From Brachionus koreanus (Eukaryota; Rotifera; Eurotatoria; Ploima; Brachionidae), in NCBI GenBank assembly GCA_016987375.1, contig PJRA01000216.1, positions 1,993,522-2,057,521 of the forward strand: a DNA stretch of 64,000 nt, in the 5' to 3' direction. The first letter of the stretch is position 1. Every line of letters begins with the position of its first letter. Shown here in pieces: positions 23,399-35,784 of this stretch. Under the pieces are notes generated by a model. The model saw nothing but the letters and a program-made list of their open reading frames with translations, was not told where the DNA came from and searched no databases. Made by a program: the position numbers and the translations under genes.

Positions 23399-23976
23399 NN
23401 NNNNNNNNNNNNNNNNNNNNNNNNNNNNNNNNNNNNNNNNNNNNNNNNNNNNNNNNNNNNNNNNNNNNNNNNNNNNNNNNNNNNNNNNNNNNNNNNNNNN
23501 NNNNNNNNNNNNNNNNNNNNNNNNNNNNNNNNNNNNNNNNNNNNNNNNNNNNNNNNNNNNNNNNNNNNNNNNNNNNNNNNNNNNNNNNNNNNNNNNNNNN
23601 NNNNNNNNNNNNNNNNNNNNNNNNNNNNNNNNNNNNNNNNNNNNNNNNNNNNNNNNNNNNNNNNNNNNNNNNNNNNNNNNNNNNNNNNNNNNNNNNNNNN
23701 NNNNNNNNNNNNNNNNNNNNNNNNNNNNNNNNNNNNNNNNNNNNNNNNNNNNNNNNNNNNNNNNNNNNNNNNNNNNNNNNNNNNNNNNNNNNNNNNNNNN
23801 NNNNNNNNNNNNNNNNNNNNNNNNNNNNNNNNNNNNNNNNNNNNNNNNNNNNNNNNNNNNNNNNNNNNNNNNNNNNNNNNNNNNNNNNNNNNNNNNNNNN
23901 NNNNNNNNNNNNNNNNNNNNNNNNNNNNNNNNNNNNNNNNNNNNNNNNNNNNNNNNNNNNNNNNNNNNNNNNNNNN
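23399..23976. other. Assembly gap (N)
   Basis: 578 unknown bases, interrupting the decayed DUF3987-associated element. Confidence 0.99.
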
Positions 23977-24941
23977 AAAATTTATTTTTGAAAATTAATT
24001 TATTGAAAAAAATTGAAAATTGTGTGATAATACAAAATGAGTGAATCGGCTAGAAATAAAAAAAGAAAAGTTGATCTTCCATTTAAATTTTAATTGATTT
24101 CTGAAAATAAAACTTTCAAAATATTCTTAAAATTATTCAATCTGGTTAAAGCGGAGAATCAGACATTTTTTTATTCTTTTATTTAGAAGTATGATTAAAA
24201 ACAATATTCTGGTTTATACTCTTTTTTTATAACTTAGACTAAAATACTCTCTTTAATTTTTATCTTTGATTAATAATTTAAATTTAAGTTTCAACAGATG
24301 ATACTGAGCAATGATTAAAAAAATTTAAGTTAAGTCACTTTCTGGGGCAATTAAAAAATTTGATTGAATTGATTGAGTCTACCCCCGTTAATCTGACTCA
24401 TTTGGTTCGACTTTTTAATGTCGACAACTTAATAATTTGGAATAGATTTGAGAATGTCGTTTAAATGAATATTTTATTTAAAAAATTTTATTCCTAATTT
24501 AGAAAAAATTATCTATTAATTTGAAGCTAATTACTGCCATTTGGATAGTAATAATAACCTCTCTTCTTAAAAAATAAACCCATTTTCCACATTGTTTTCT
24601 GTCATTATTCAATATATCAAAAGCAAAGTTTAGATCGTTAAAGATCATTAGACTCTTCTCTATTTGATTTAATTAATTATCAAGCCTCGGATTCCATTTT
24701 TGAATATACTTTATTAATAGTATACTTTATTTTTTAATTCTGATCTTTAATAAGAATTTTTTGGATGAATTAATTAGTGTAAATTTTTTTTTCAAAATCA
24801 AAAGATAGAGTTTTTGTAAGCCAAATCATCTTATTTTAATTTTAATAAAAAATAATGATTCTTAATAACATAATGTGTCAATGGATTCTTTAAAAAAAAT
24901 CTAAAAATTAATTAAAATATTTTAAATTTTCAAAATTTTAT
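23977..24941. other. Intergenic, AT-rich
   Basis: No exon or repeat structure recognised. It holds the 3' flank of the ceramide synthase gene (minus strand). Confidence 0.5.
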
Positions 24942-26222
24942 TCAATTTTGTTTTTTTTCATTATCATCACTTTCATAATCCCTTATGTCATCAGTGTCTT
25001 TGTGATTTTTCATTAATCGGAAAAGCATTCGTAAAATTAACTTAAATAAAAAAATTTAAAAAAGAATAAAATAATTTTTTACTAAAAAAATTTACATAAA
25101 ACCAATAGACATTAAGCAAAAACAAAGTAAATAAGAGACCATTGAAAAGAGCATAAAATTTAGCCCCATTTTTATAAGCAAGTTGATAAGCTCTGTGACA
25201 TGTAATAACTCCACTGGCGTATAATATTTTTAATGGAAACCAATAAAGTCTGAAAATATACCTAAATAGTCAAAAGTTTTGAGAAAATATTATAAATAAA
25301 TAAGAAAGATTTATGAATACCATGTAATTGTAAAAGTTCCAAAACCAATTAGAGATATAGTTTCATGAAATGTATAAAATTTTCCGTTTCGCTCTTTTAA
25401 GTAAACATTACATTTTGTAAATTCTAATAAAAGATCATTGACATCATGAAAGAAAAGCACTAAAACGCCAAATCTGTGAAATCTAGATTTGTTAATCATT
25501 AAATAGTTTTAAAGTTAGCTACATCTAATTTCATTTTACCTAAGACCATATGATCCTACTAGCAAAGTCACGGTAACAAAATGATGAACCAGCATCACTA
25601 CAAAATCTTTTCGCCAAGCATCCATAAAAATAGTTGCATAAATTGAGTGAATATAAAAACTTGCTTCAGTCAAATAGATTATTTTAATGTCAAATGGAAC
25701 TTGAGTTTCATTGAGCCAACCTAATTCAAAAATATGAGAAGAAACATACAAAATAAAAAGAAATAGATTACCATCGAAAAGATTTGCTGGATACTTGAAA
25801 TAGTCGTATTTAAATGTTAGCAAATAACAAGTATAAAACCAGAAACATGTGTAAATAATTGTTTTCCATAAGCTCTCTGGAAATTTTTCTCTGTCAGATT
25901 TTTTGTCAATTTTCAAAAATGCTAATAATCTCTTAAAATAATTTTTTATTTATGAGTCCAAAAAAAGTAGTTTTTTTACTACCTTGCAGAAGAATACTTC
26001 AAACAAATATCTAACTAAAGTAAAGCCAATAACTAAATAAATAGTTGATAAAATCTCTTCATACGGAAAACGGTAATACTTGGAAAAATCTTGAATAAAT
26101 GTTTGCGGAAAAGAATAATTTTCCCAGTTGTCAAAACGATAATGCCATTTGATAGCTTTAAAGGCTCCTACAACGAGGTCTATATATCCAGGATTTGTTG
26201 TATAACCAAAATCAATGCTCAT
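24942..26222 (-). CDS. CERS: Ceramide synthase (TLC/Lag1 domain)
   Basis: Five exons on the minus strand: 26222-25983, 25931-25540, 25482-25321, 25261-25096 and 25040-24942. Phases agree and give 352 residues. It makes (dihydro)ceramide from a sphingoid base and acyl-CoA in the ER membrane. The TLC domain carries the Lag1 motif: FVVMLVHHFVTVTLL with the paired histidines, and LFFHDVNDLLLEFTK with the conserved His-Asp. Surrounding features match animal CerS: ESLWKTIIYT, WLNETQ before the helix, LNVYWFY, and a final LILRML helix followed by an acidic tail (DTDDIRDYESDD). There is no homeobox-like insert; the N-terminus goes directly from one helix (residues about 60-80) to the catalytic region. 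No key residue is missing. Confidence 0.93.
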
Positions 26223-27466
26223 GATTCTTAATTTTTGCTATTTTAATGATTTTAAAATTTAGAATGAATTTTTTTCTCTTTTGTTATAGTTGAAGTGTTA
26301 AGCTAAAATCATTCGAGCGAGAAGTTATCATTTAAAAAAAAGATTATCTAAATCAATTAGAAATGTATTTCGACTTTCAGGTCTTTAGATAAAAAATTAT
26401 TTTGATCTGGGTTATATTTCTAAACTAAGCTTTACTTTATAGTAATTAAAATGTCAAAAGATGTCAATTGAAAATAAAACTAATCATTAAAAAACTTGAA
26501 CGAAACCTTTAAGCCTTTAAAATAGTACTTTTTTAACATTTTTTGGCTAAAATTTTTTGTCATTTCACTAAAAATTATAAAAAATATATTAAATTGCTGA
26601 AAATATTGGTATAATACAAAAAAATAGTTCAAGCACTTAAAAATTTATTTATCATAAAAAATTTCTTAATTTTAGAAATAATTAAAAATCATTTAAACGT
26701 GAAATTATAATTTAATCAGCCTTTTTAAATAATTTAATTAGCAACACTTTATTATTAGAAAATTTAAAAAAAAACACATTTTTAAAAAATTGGAATTTGA
26801 AAAAAAATATTCAAAAAAGCCAAAAAAAATATTTTTATTAATACTTTTTGAAAAACTTAGTTTTTATTCTGTTTTTGAAATTAAAATTAAATTAAAATTT
26901 TAGTTTAAAATTACCAGTCGGTCAATTTTTTTTTAATTCTTGAATAAAAAAAATAAAAAATTTCATATCTTGAATTTATTTAAATCTTCAAAATGTCAAA
27001 AGGAAATATAATAATAATAATAATAATAATAATGATAATAATAATCAATAAAGATCAAAAAAAATAAAATAAAAATAATTGAACATATTTTTAAAAAATG
27101 ATACTGTGTGAATGAAAAGGTTCGTTGAAGAACTTTTGTGGAATATGAACATCGAGACACTTTGTGTGCTACTGTAAATTAGATCTAGTAACGAAAAAAC
27201 TCATTTACCGAACGAAATAATCAATAAAGAAAACAATTCACTAAGAGTCTACATAAAATTCTAATCAATTTATTATTTGCATGACTCAATTGGTGTTTGC
27301 TCAACCGGTACGGAACTTAGAATGTCTTATATTCAGTCTCTAACATCGCTCAACTTTTTAAATTAATATAACATTTTTATTGTCGATTTAAAATGAATGC
27401 AAAAAAAACGAAGTTAAATTTTTTGAAAAAAATTTCCTTTCATTTAAAAAAAAATAATATAATTAT
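26223..27466. other. Intergenic, AT-rich, with an (AAT)n microsatellite
   Basis: An ATA/AAT triplet repeat runs from about 27006 to 27045. No gene recognised. It separates the ceramide synthase promoter (right side of 26222) from the 3' end of GIGYF (minus). Confidence 0.5.
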
Positions 27467-30400
27467 CTACAACATATCAATATCGCCGCGGTTTTTCAAA
27501 TTCGGATCAGGTTGAACGGTGAATCCAAGCAATTGATTATCTAATTTTTGTCCTTTGGACCGTCTCTTTTGCTTTTGTTTTGTAGAAAAGCTGCCTTCGC
27601 GCAAGTTGAACTGAGACGATGGATCATCATGCACTTGCTTTAAATTAGTTTGCTGACTTAGCTTTAGATTGAAAACAAAATTATTTAATTAATGAAAAAT
27701 TAAAAATTTTTAAAATATAATTTAGCTAATAACAAAATAATTATTTCAAAAAACTTTTTCTAATTTTTTTTATTTTAATATATTTGAATAAAAATATTAC
27801 TTGACTTTCCCTATTGATAAAAAATTGCTGAGCAAAATCTTTTGCCTGCTTTGATTCTCCAAGATAATTAATTACATAATCTTCAATTTCGGCACAAGAC
27901 TCTATTTCACGTAGAAAGTTGACAAAAGTTGGAATGTGCACTTTAAAATTAAATTAAAATCACACTTAATTGAATTAGAATGTCAAATTACAATCTGCCT
28001 GGAAATCTTTAAGCTGTTCATGGCACCATCGCATAAACTCTTCAGAAATGGTCATGTTATGCAAAATTTTTTGCTGAGCTGATTGATTATCTTTGTTTTT
28101 TTTGTTTTGTTTTGCTTCAGTTTCTTTAGATGTAGCTTTAACGTGAACTTGTTGTTTTGGATTTGATTGTTTTGATTTTGTTTCGCCTACTTCGGTCCAA
28201 AATCCTCCATTATTATCATTAGTCTGTGTTTGTGGTTTTGAATTGCTATTAGCAGCATTTGCCCATGCTTGCTTGGCTGAACTTTGTTGTGAAGATTTAG
28301 TCTGAGATTTTTGAGCAACATTTGCATTTTTTTCCGTATTCTTTTGTTCAACTTGAATATTAGTTGATGAAAGAGTCGGCAATGAGCTAGAATTCGGAGG
28401 CGATTGCTGTTGACCTCGGAAAAGACTGCTCCAAGTGCTACTAGAACTGTTTTGAAGCTGATTTAAAGCTTCAGCTTGTTTCATTTGTTCGATCATTTTC
28501 TGCTCGAGAGCCTGTTGTTCTAAAACAGATTTAAGGTCTACATTGGGAAATTGTGAAGATTGCTGTTTAGCCCATTGTGCATGTGAAGGCAGCTTCAATT
28601 TATTTAGTTGTTCTTGTTGTAGCTTTTGCTTCTGTCTTTCAAGTTCTGCTTGTTTTCGAGCCATTTCAGCTTGCTGTTCTATTTGACGCTTCCTCTCAGC
28701 TTCTTCTAGTTGCTGTTTTTGAATCCTATTCAAAGAATTTATTATATGCATTTTTTATTGAAACTAATTTGGCTTTGTTGTAAATTTTATTGAACTCAAG
28801 GTTAATTCAAAAACAAACCAAAAATTAAAATCAATGTATTCAAATAAAGTTTTTTTGGAGCAAAATCTATCACAAAATTTTTACAGTACCCATGTCCATA
28901 GACTATAGAATTGAGAATACAAATTTTTAATATATTTTAAGTTTAAACTTAGAACATAATAATTCAGAACAAAATGTAAGATTTTTATTTTAGAAAAAAA
29001 TTTGTTCCCATAAGTAGAGTCCAACAAAAGCTATACGATTTGAAATTAAAGAGAATTATTATTTTTTAAGACCTGGGGCACCATGCTTAAATTTTGTGTG
29101 TGTTACAATGGAATGACCGATGGGCTTTGTAGATTCAGAAGTTAAATCTCAGTTCTATTTAATTCAGAAACACCATTATATTAAAATGTTGGTTGACCGG
29201 CCGCTTGACCATGAGTCAGTCATTTTTATTAAAATTATATTAAGAAAAAGTTCTAAAATTGTCAAAATGATGATTCTGTCGCTTTATTTAAAGACCACTT
29301 TTCTAGTTCAAAGGCACGCTAATAGAAAAAGCAAAGATCATTTTATTTTTTTAATGTTTAAAAATTAAGCCCGACAGCTTATTGAAGAAATTCATTTTAA
29401 AAAAAAACACACTGCAACTCCAACAAAATTGAAAATGGTCTAAACATTATAAACTGGTATAATCCGAATGCGTTTGCTAATTCGATCTCTGCTGTAGGTC
29501 CTGCGAGTGCTATACGAGATAATAAACATAGAAAATCGAGACAACATACAACAAAGTGTGGTCAAAGAGAATATTTTATAACGAATCGAATTGTCCCACT
29601 TTGCAATCATCTACCTGCCTCAGTAATTCAAGCAAAAACGAAGAATGATTTCAAAGCTAACTACTACAAATACAAATCGAGCGTTCTAAATCGGCTGTCA
29701 TAGTGAGGCACACCCTCGCTTGCAGGAACTTTCCTTCCTGTTACAGCCTAAAACTTTTATTATCATTATTATTATTATTATTATTTTTTACACTGCAACT
29801 CCTTTTAATCGGTTCTCTGAAATTTATTACATTTAGTACAAAAGAAAAGAACAGAAAAAAATTTATAAATTTTTGCTAAAAGTTAAAAACTGGTTCTGTA
29901 ACTGCAACTTTATGCAACAAACATAGTTGAAAATCAACAGTCAAAGTCTGCTAATAATTTGCAAACTCTCTGCAAAATGCACTACACTCAAATACATTAA
30001 AATTTTATCTTGCTAAACTTGCAGAGTAATTCAGGAATTTTGCTAATAGTGCTACTATGAATGTTGCACTATGTTGCATTTACAAACTTAGCAAACAGGT
30101 ATTTCCAAAATCGCCTTTATACAAAAAATCTAGGATCTAAACTTAGAATTATCTTGAAAAACATTTCGATCAAAAAATGATTGATTTGAAAACAGGCGAG
30201 TTTTCATATAAGCAATTATTTTTTATGTCAAAAAAAGATTGAAGAAGAAAAAAAACATTAGATAATTACCCATTTTAACAATTGAAATATCTTTTTAAAT
30301 TTAAAATTTTTGATTTTGTTCCCTATATTTTAGTTGTTTAGATGAGTAAAATATTTTTTTTAAAATTTAAAATTTTTTGAATAAAAAATAAAAAAATCAA

Positions 30401-32980
30401 GGCCTACATTTCCAATCTTTTTTGTTCTTCTTTAAGTTTTTTAAGCTCTTCTGCTTTTTTTCTTTCCTCTTCTCTTCTCTTTTTTATCTCTTCATTTCTT
30501 CTTTTTTCCTCTTCTTGTAGTTTAATTATTTCTTGTAATTTTTTCTTTTGCTGCTCTTTTCTCATTTCTTCACGAATTCGGTCCTCTTCGGCTCGTTTGG
30601 CAGCTTCTTCTTGTTGTTGTTTAATTTTAGCCTCATCATGTCTGCGCCTCTCTTCCTCCTCAATTCTAAGCTTCATCTGTTGCTCTTTTTCCAATTTTCT
30701 CCTCTTTTCCTCTTCCATTTTGGTTATTTCGAATAAGGCCTGAATTTTGTCCTTAATGGGATGAGGTTCAATATTCGAATTCATCTGATGACCGAGCATC
30801 ATATTTCCCTGGCTCATCAATGGGTTCAAAAGACCCATTTGATTAGTAGCTCCTTGAATCAAATTGTTAATGGGCGAAATGGATGACGGAGGAGTTGGAT
30901 TCAAACTGGGACTTATTCTATGTTGTTGCTCGTTCCACACAGGCTGATTGGGCAATGCAGCATCAAGAATAGCCGGATCTAGGCCAGTAAATACTTCTCC
31001 TTGTTTTGATTTTGAATTTAAATTGCACTGATTTATGAGAGCTTCTTGTTTGTTGCGTAGTTCATTTAAGTTATTTATAACGCCATTAACTCCCAGTGTT
31101 CCCAAAGATGCGACCACTGCTTTTTGCTGAAGCTGAATTTGCTGTATTTGTTGAATAACATTGTTCAAATTTGCTGTATTTTGACCGGCTTTTTGCTGAC
31201 TGGCAATGTACGCTTGTAGCAAATGATAATTCTGAGGTAAAAATTGAGTTTGCTGAAACATTTGAATTTGATCATGTGACAATTGTTGTGAATTTGTAGC
31301 CGACTTTGGAGCTAAATTTTTTGGTGGCGAAGATGAGAAGGGCATTCGGCCGAGATTTTGTGTTAGCACACCTAATGGGACAAATTTTTCGTCACAGCCT
31401 CTCTTTACCATTAAGCTCATGCTAAAATAGCCCGCAGTTAGCCAACCTGCCATTTGTTCGGAACTAAACGACCCCTGTATTTGATTCTGAGGATCCAGAT
31501 AGAACCAGAGTTCAGCTTCAGGATGATCCATTGACACTGGTCCTAATTTAGGATCCATATTTTGTGCATTTTTATTTGATACAGATAATAAATTAGCTTG
31601 ATCTTTTTTTGATTTTACTTCATTTGGTTCTTTTTGCTGTGATTCATCATCAATCACAGCTTGAGTCATTTTTTCGGCTAGCTCATCCGTTTCACATTTA
31701 GTATCAGATTTAGACTTTTCTCCGACAATCGATTTTTTTTCTCTTTCCTTTTCATTTAATTCTTGTTCATTTGGCTCCTCTTTGACTGGAACAAATTTTC
31801 CACTCTCGTCAAATGTCATTCTTTTTTTCATATCGTCCGAATTTGTGTCCTTATCATCATTGTCGTCATTCAACCATTCTGGGTGTGGCTCTATTTTTTC
31901 ATACATTTTATTTTTGTTCTCGGATTTTTTATAATTCGACCATTCTTTACTATTTCTCCACTCTTTTTTGCTTTTGCTATCATTTTTTAAATCAGTAGAG
32001 GAATTAGAATTTAAAGGAGCATTTTCGGATTCGGAAGTGTCCTTATCTTCTTGAGCCAAGTCTTTTTCGTCGGTTTCATCAGTTTCCGAAATCGATGCTT
32101 TGCTCCTCCAATTGTCGTCAGCCATAGCCCTCGAGTATTCTTTTTTAGTGCCGGATTCACGCTCCTCCCAATTAGAAGTGCGGCTATAAGAACCTCGGCT
32201 ATATCCGCCTCGGCCTCCGCCTCTATTCGAACTGCTAACCGGTATTGGGTTGCCGTCCTCGTCTAGCGCAGGAGGTTTACCTGAGTGCGGGTGACTGTCG
32301 CTTCCGCCACGGCCCCGACCTCGGCCACGACCGCTGCCACTTCTTTCCCCACCGTAGGAACCGCGTCCCGATTGACCACCTGAATTTGCCCCCCGTGATC
32401 CTCTTCCTGCACCACCTCGAATCGATCCTGCTTCGCCGCCGCGGCCTCCACTTGCTCCACCACCACCTTGAAGTTTATTATAAGCCCCTAAAGCGGCTGC
32501 GCTATTAACACAAGTTGATAAATATTTCTAAATAGTTTAAAAAAATAAAAAAAAAAATTTTTTTTCCTCAATTAAAATTTCAATTACTTGTTCTTCTTGA
32601 CTGGGCTGAGACAAAAGCACTGGTCGCTGTAGGTCTTTTTTAAGCAAGTCTTCGAATTCGGCGAAAAGTTCGTTCGGCGGCGATTGATTGAAAAGAACCT
32701 TTTCAATAGTCTCGTAAATGGCGAGCATTTCTTCGCGACCATAGCGATGCTTGGCTAATTGAAAAGTGAGACCGGGCGATGGTGGCAAACCAGACATTTT
32801 TGTGCTGTCACCACTCGATAATTGTCTTAACCTGATATTTTTAACACGTCATCAGTTATTTTTGACTAAATAAAATTATAAACAAATTTACCAAGCTGGA
32901 CCAAACGTTAGTCCACCAGTGTCGGCTGTCTTAGCCGATGATATTTTAATTAATTCACTATTAGATCCTTCCATTTTCAT
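27467..32980 (-). CDS. GIGYF: GIGYF1/2 homologue, full length
   Basis: Six exons on the minus strand: 32980-32892, 32831-32588, 32527-30408, 28725-27992, 27940-27801 and 27661-27467. Phases agree and give 1173 residues. In order: LTFGPAWLRQLSSGD and AKHRYGREEMLAIY (4EHP-binding region), an RG/RGG-rich stretch (about residues 120-190), acidic and charged linkers, a GYF domain (about 452-505), Q-rich segments, a long R/K/E coiled coil across the exon 3/4 junction (KRLEM joined to IQKQQLEEAERK), and the conserved C-terminus (FMRWCHEQL, PTFVNFLREIES, FAQQFF, LLGFTV). The protein is a scaffold for translational repression with 4EHP. The GYF domain has GSF where the family has GPF. Intron 4 (30407-28726) holds a LINE insertion. 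Confidence 0.95.
29422..29789 (+). mobile_element. 5'-truncated LINE insertion with target-site duplication
   Basis: A 13-bp direct repeat ACACTGCAACTCC flanks the insert (29409-29421 and 29790-29802). The insert has an open frame from 29422 to the stop at 29701-29703 whose end (REYFITNRIVPL, NHLPASVIQAKTKNDFKA) matches the C-terminus of non-LTR reverse transcriptases, then a short 3' UTR and an (ATT)n tail at about 29758-29787. It lies antisense within intron 4 of GIGYF. The uninterrupted frame and perfect duplication point to a recent event. Confidence 0.88.
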
Positions 32981-34068
32981 TGTTTATGTGTATATTAAGT
33001 TTATTTTTTTTCAATTGATAAAAATTCTGTCAAATTAGAAAAGAAAATAGATCAAAAGTGTGCATTTTATGTTTAAATTTTAAGAATTTGAAAAAAGCCA
33101 ATTTTGCCTAATTCTAATGGAAATCGATTTCATATATTAAAATTTGTTTTTATTATTTTTGCCAGAGTTTGTGTGCTAGTCTTAACAAAAAACTAAATAG
33201 AAATTTTAAATGGAGAAAGAGAAAAACATGCAGGCAATTCTCTTCAAGTTAAGATGAATCTATATACATCGTAGTGCACACATAAATACATATAAACATA
33301 TAGACGATTATTTTAATATACCCCAGTATATTTTATGAAGAAAAAATTTGCAATTCTTGCTCTAAAATTTGTAGACACATAACAAATGCATTTGATAATA
33401 ATTGTGATTATAATAAATTTTAATAATAGAATAGAGAAACTATTTGCGCGTTTGTGCAAACGGTCTTTTGTCGCTAACAGCTTTGTTAATTCCGTCTAAC
33501 TCACTCAGAATTTCGTCAATTAAAATTATTTTTAGAAATTTATATGTCTATTTTTTTAATTAAATAGAGAAAAAAAAGTATTAAATAATTTTAAAATTTG
33601 CTATTTGAATTTTGTAAAACTTTGATTGAAATTACTTCTAATCATAATTTCAATTATTTATAAAAAAAAAATTTAAATTTCTTTTGCAATTAATTTTATA
33701 TAAAAGCCAAATATTTTCAAGATAACATTGAGAAAATAAAATTGCTTTTAAATTTTGATTTTGTTGTCCAAGAAAAACTCTTTATTTGAAAAAATAATAA
33801 TTTTTTCTGAATAACTTGTGCAAAAAAAATCAATATTTAGACTTTTTTTCTAATAATAGAAACTATAGGAAAATTTTGTACAAAATTTAGCAGATAATTT
33901 TTTGAAAATTAAGCTTTTATTCAAACAAAATTTTTGGTTATAAACTTTAATTTGTTTTTTTAGTGATTAAAATTTTGGTATTCGTTTATTTCGACAACTA
34001 ATAATCGGAAAAGCATATATTGAGAAAATAAATTAAAAGAAAACAATAACATTTTCAGTCTTTAGTAA
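32981..34068. other. Intergenic, AT-rich, GIGYF promoter side
   Basis: No exon seen. A short less AT-rich stretch (CGCGTTTGTGCAAACGG, about 33447-33463) may be regulatory but this is a guess. Confidence 0.4.
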
Positions 34069-34076
34069 AGATAATG

Positions 34077-34595
34077 GGGTCTATTGTGTTATGTGACCAA
34101 GACTCCTTACCTATAATATGTGACCAGTGCTGGTCACCTAATTTTCTAAGGGGTAATATGTGACCAAATGATTGACTATAAAATATTCAAAGAAAATTTC
34201 GTGACCAAAAATTTTATTATGTGACCAATCAAAAAAATAAGTTACCAAAAAAAATGAAAAAAAAATGAAAAAAAAATGACTATTATAAATGATAATTTTT
34301 TTAAATTTGACTATTATAAAAGTTAAATGTAATAAGCTTAATTTTTATTGGATATATGTATTTTTTTAACCCTTTACGCTCAAAATAATTACCACATTCA
34401 GGACACTTGACAGGACTTCGTTTGTTGCTTAAGGTTTTTTTTACTTCCTCAACAGTTTCCTTGTTGCATTTTGGTATTTCAAAAGCCTGTTTTACATTAA
34501 CTAAACTATTAAATTTAATCTTTTCAATACTAGTTTTCGACAATTCACTATTATATTATAGGTGAGGGGTCTTGGTCACATAACACAATAGACCC
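34077..34595. mobile_element. Non-autonomous DNA transposon with 8-bp target duplication
   Basis: Inverted terminal repeats of about 43 bp start GGGTCTATTGTGTTATGTGA and end as its complement, with two mismatches. The 8-bp direct repeat AGATAATG flanks both sides (34069-34076 and 34596-34603). The left subterminal 150 bases carry at least five copies of TGTGACCA-like motifs and one inverted copy, as expected for transposase-binding sites. An 80-residue minus-strand frame (34543-34301) inside includes CPECGNYFERKGL, a degenerate zinc-finger-like motif lacking its histidines. Eight-base duplications occur in hAT, P and Merlin elements; the superfamily is not decided here. Confidence 0.9.
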
Positions 34596-34810
34596 AGATA
34601 ATGTACAGCCTTTAACAAAGTCTGTAATTTCTTTTGTTTAAATGAACTTAATTGTGAACAATAATAATACTGTTATGAAGAACTTGTGGCCGAGATCTCG
34701 TTAAAAAATTGTCCTAAAAAACAGCTTTAGGTCCTTTTATACTTTTGTTTATATCTTTAAAAGGTTACCTTTCATTTGGCAGATAGCAAATGTGACACCT
34801 CTTTAAAAAA

Positions 34811-34855
34811 TTATAAAACGAGTCATTTTGACTCGTTTGGTGCTTCCAGTGTTAA
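34811..34855 (-). mobile_element. piggyBac-like terminus with palindrome
   Basis: ACGAGTCATTTTGACTCGT forms a perfect 7-bp stem, followed by TTGGTGCTTCCAGTG and TTAA (34852-34855). Reading the other strand this is TTAACACTGGAAGCACCAA, matching the end at 10420. No second end was found between this and the neighbouring transposon. Confidence 0.5.
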
Positions 34856-35784
34856 GTAGAAATTTAATTTGAAATTTTTAAATAAATTGTTTTGTTGGAA
34901 GGGAAGGCCTTTAGGGCCATTTTGACCAGATGAGGTAAAAAAAACTTAAATAATCTTAATCTTGATTTTTGATGAATTTAATAACTCAATAAGAAACTGA
35001 TTTAGATGATGATATCAATATTATTTTAACTAGTGATAATCTTAATCGATTGGCTGTAAGCAATGCTTCAATTTTCGCTATTATTCGTGTTATTAATGTA
35101 TGAATAAAGAACCATGTTTACTTTTAATATTGAGCTTATTTAAAAAAAATAATTTTCTTGGTTTACTAGCAACAAAATATTTTGTAAATAGACCAAAAAA
35201 AAATATCCAAAGCGAAAAATTAAAATCGGTCTTTATCTTAAAATTGGTCTTAACTTCAAAAATGCGAGTCAAAATTTTAAATCAATACAAATGACTTTAT
35301 TAAAAAACTAACAGTCAAGAAACTGACGTTGAGTTCTCGCGATAATTTCTAAAATTCATACTTTTAAAAAGTTTTCAAAAATTAGTCTTCTATAAACAAC
35401 TATTTTATCAATTAAATTTTGAATTTTGGAGTCACTTGATGTTTTTTTTTTATTAAGAATTAAATCTTTTTTCAATAATAGTTTACACAAAAAAATCAGA
35501 AAATCGTGAAATAGTTTTAATTGAGAATAAAAATTAATATTTAGATAAATAATTTGAATTTTTTTTTTATTTTTAAAATTGATATTATATAATATGTATA
35601 ATTTAAAATAAAAAAATTAATTTTGAAATTTTTTACAATTTTTACCTTAAAATTATCATTTGAATTAATATCTTTGTTTACCTAGAAACATTCAATTTTA
35701 AAAGTAATCATAATAACAACTTTTCTTCAAACAGAATTAACCATTAGTGGCTATCTTGTTTGTTTATTGAAATATTTAAGAAAA
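34856..35784. other. Intergenic, AT-rich
   Basis: A second GC-richer patch (AAGGCCTTTAGGGCCATTTTG, about 34906-34925) resembles transposon-end palindromes but lacks a TTAA. No exon recognised. Confidence 0.4.

Noticed and set aside
23977..24043. C-terminal codons joined across the N gap to the frame at 23157
   Set aside because: The gap length is unknown, and the short peptide after it has no similarity to the part before it.
27006..27045. Possible CRISPR-like or functional repeat
   Set aside because: It is a simple AAT microsatellite.
29120..29368. 82-residue plus-strand frame in GIGYF intron 4
   Set aside because: No similarity, antisense to the gene, outside the LINE target duplication, and lacks splice signals.
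32051..32508. Plus-strand frames rich in H, R and P
   Set aside because: They are antisense shadows of the RG-rich and charged exon of GIGYF.
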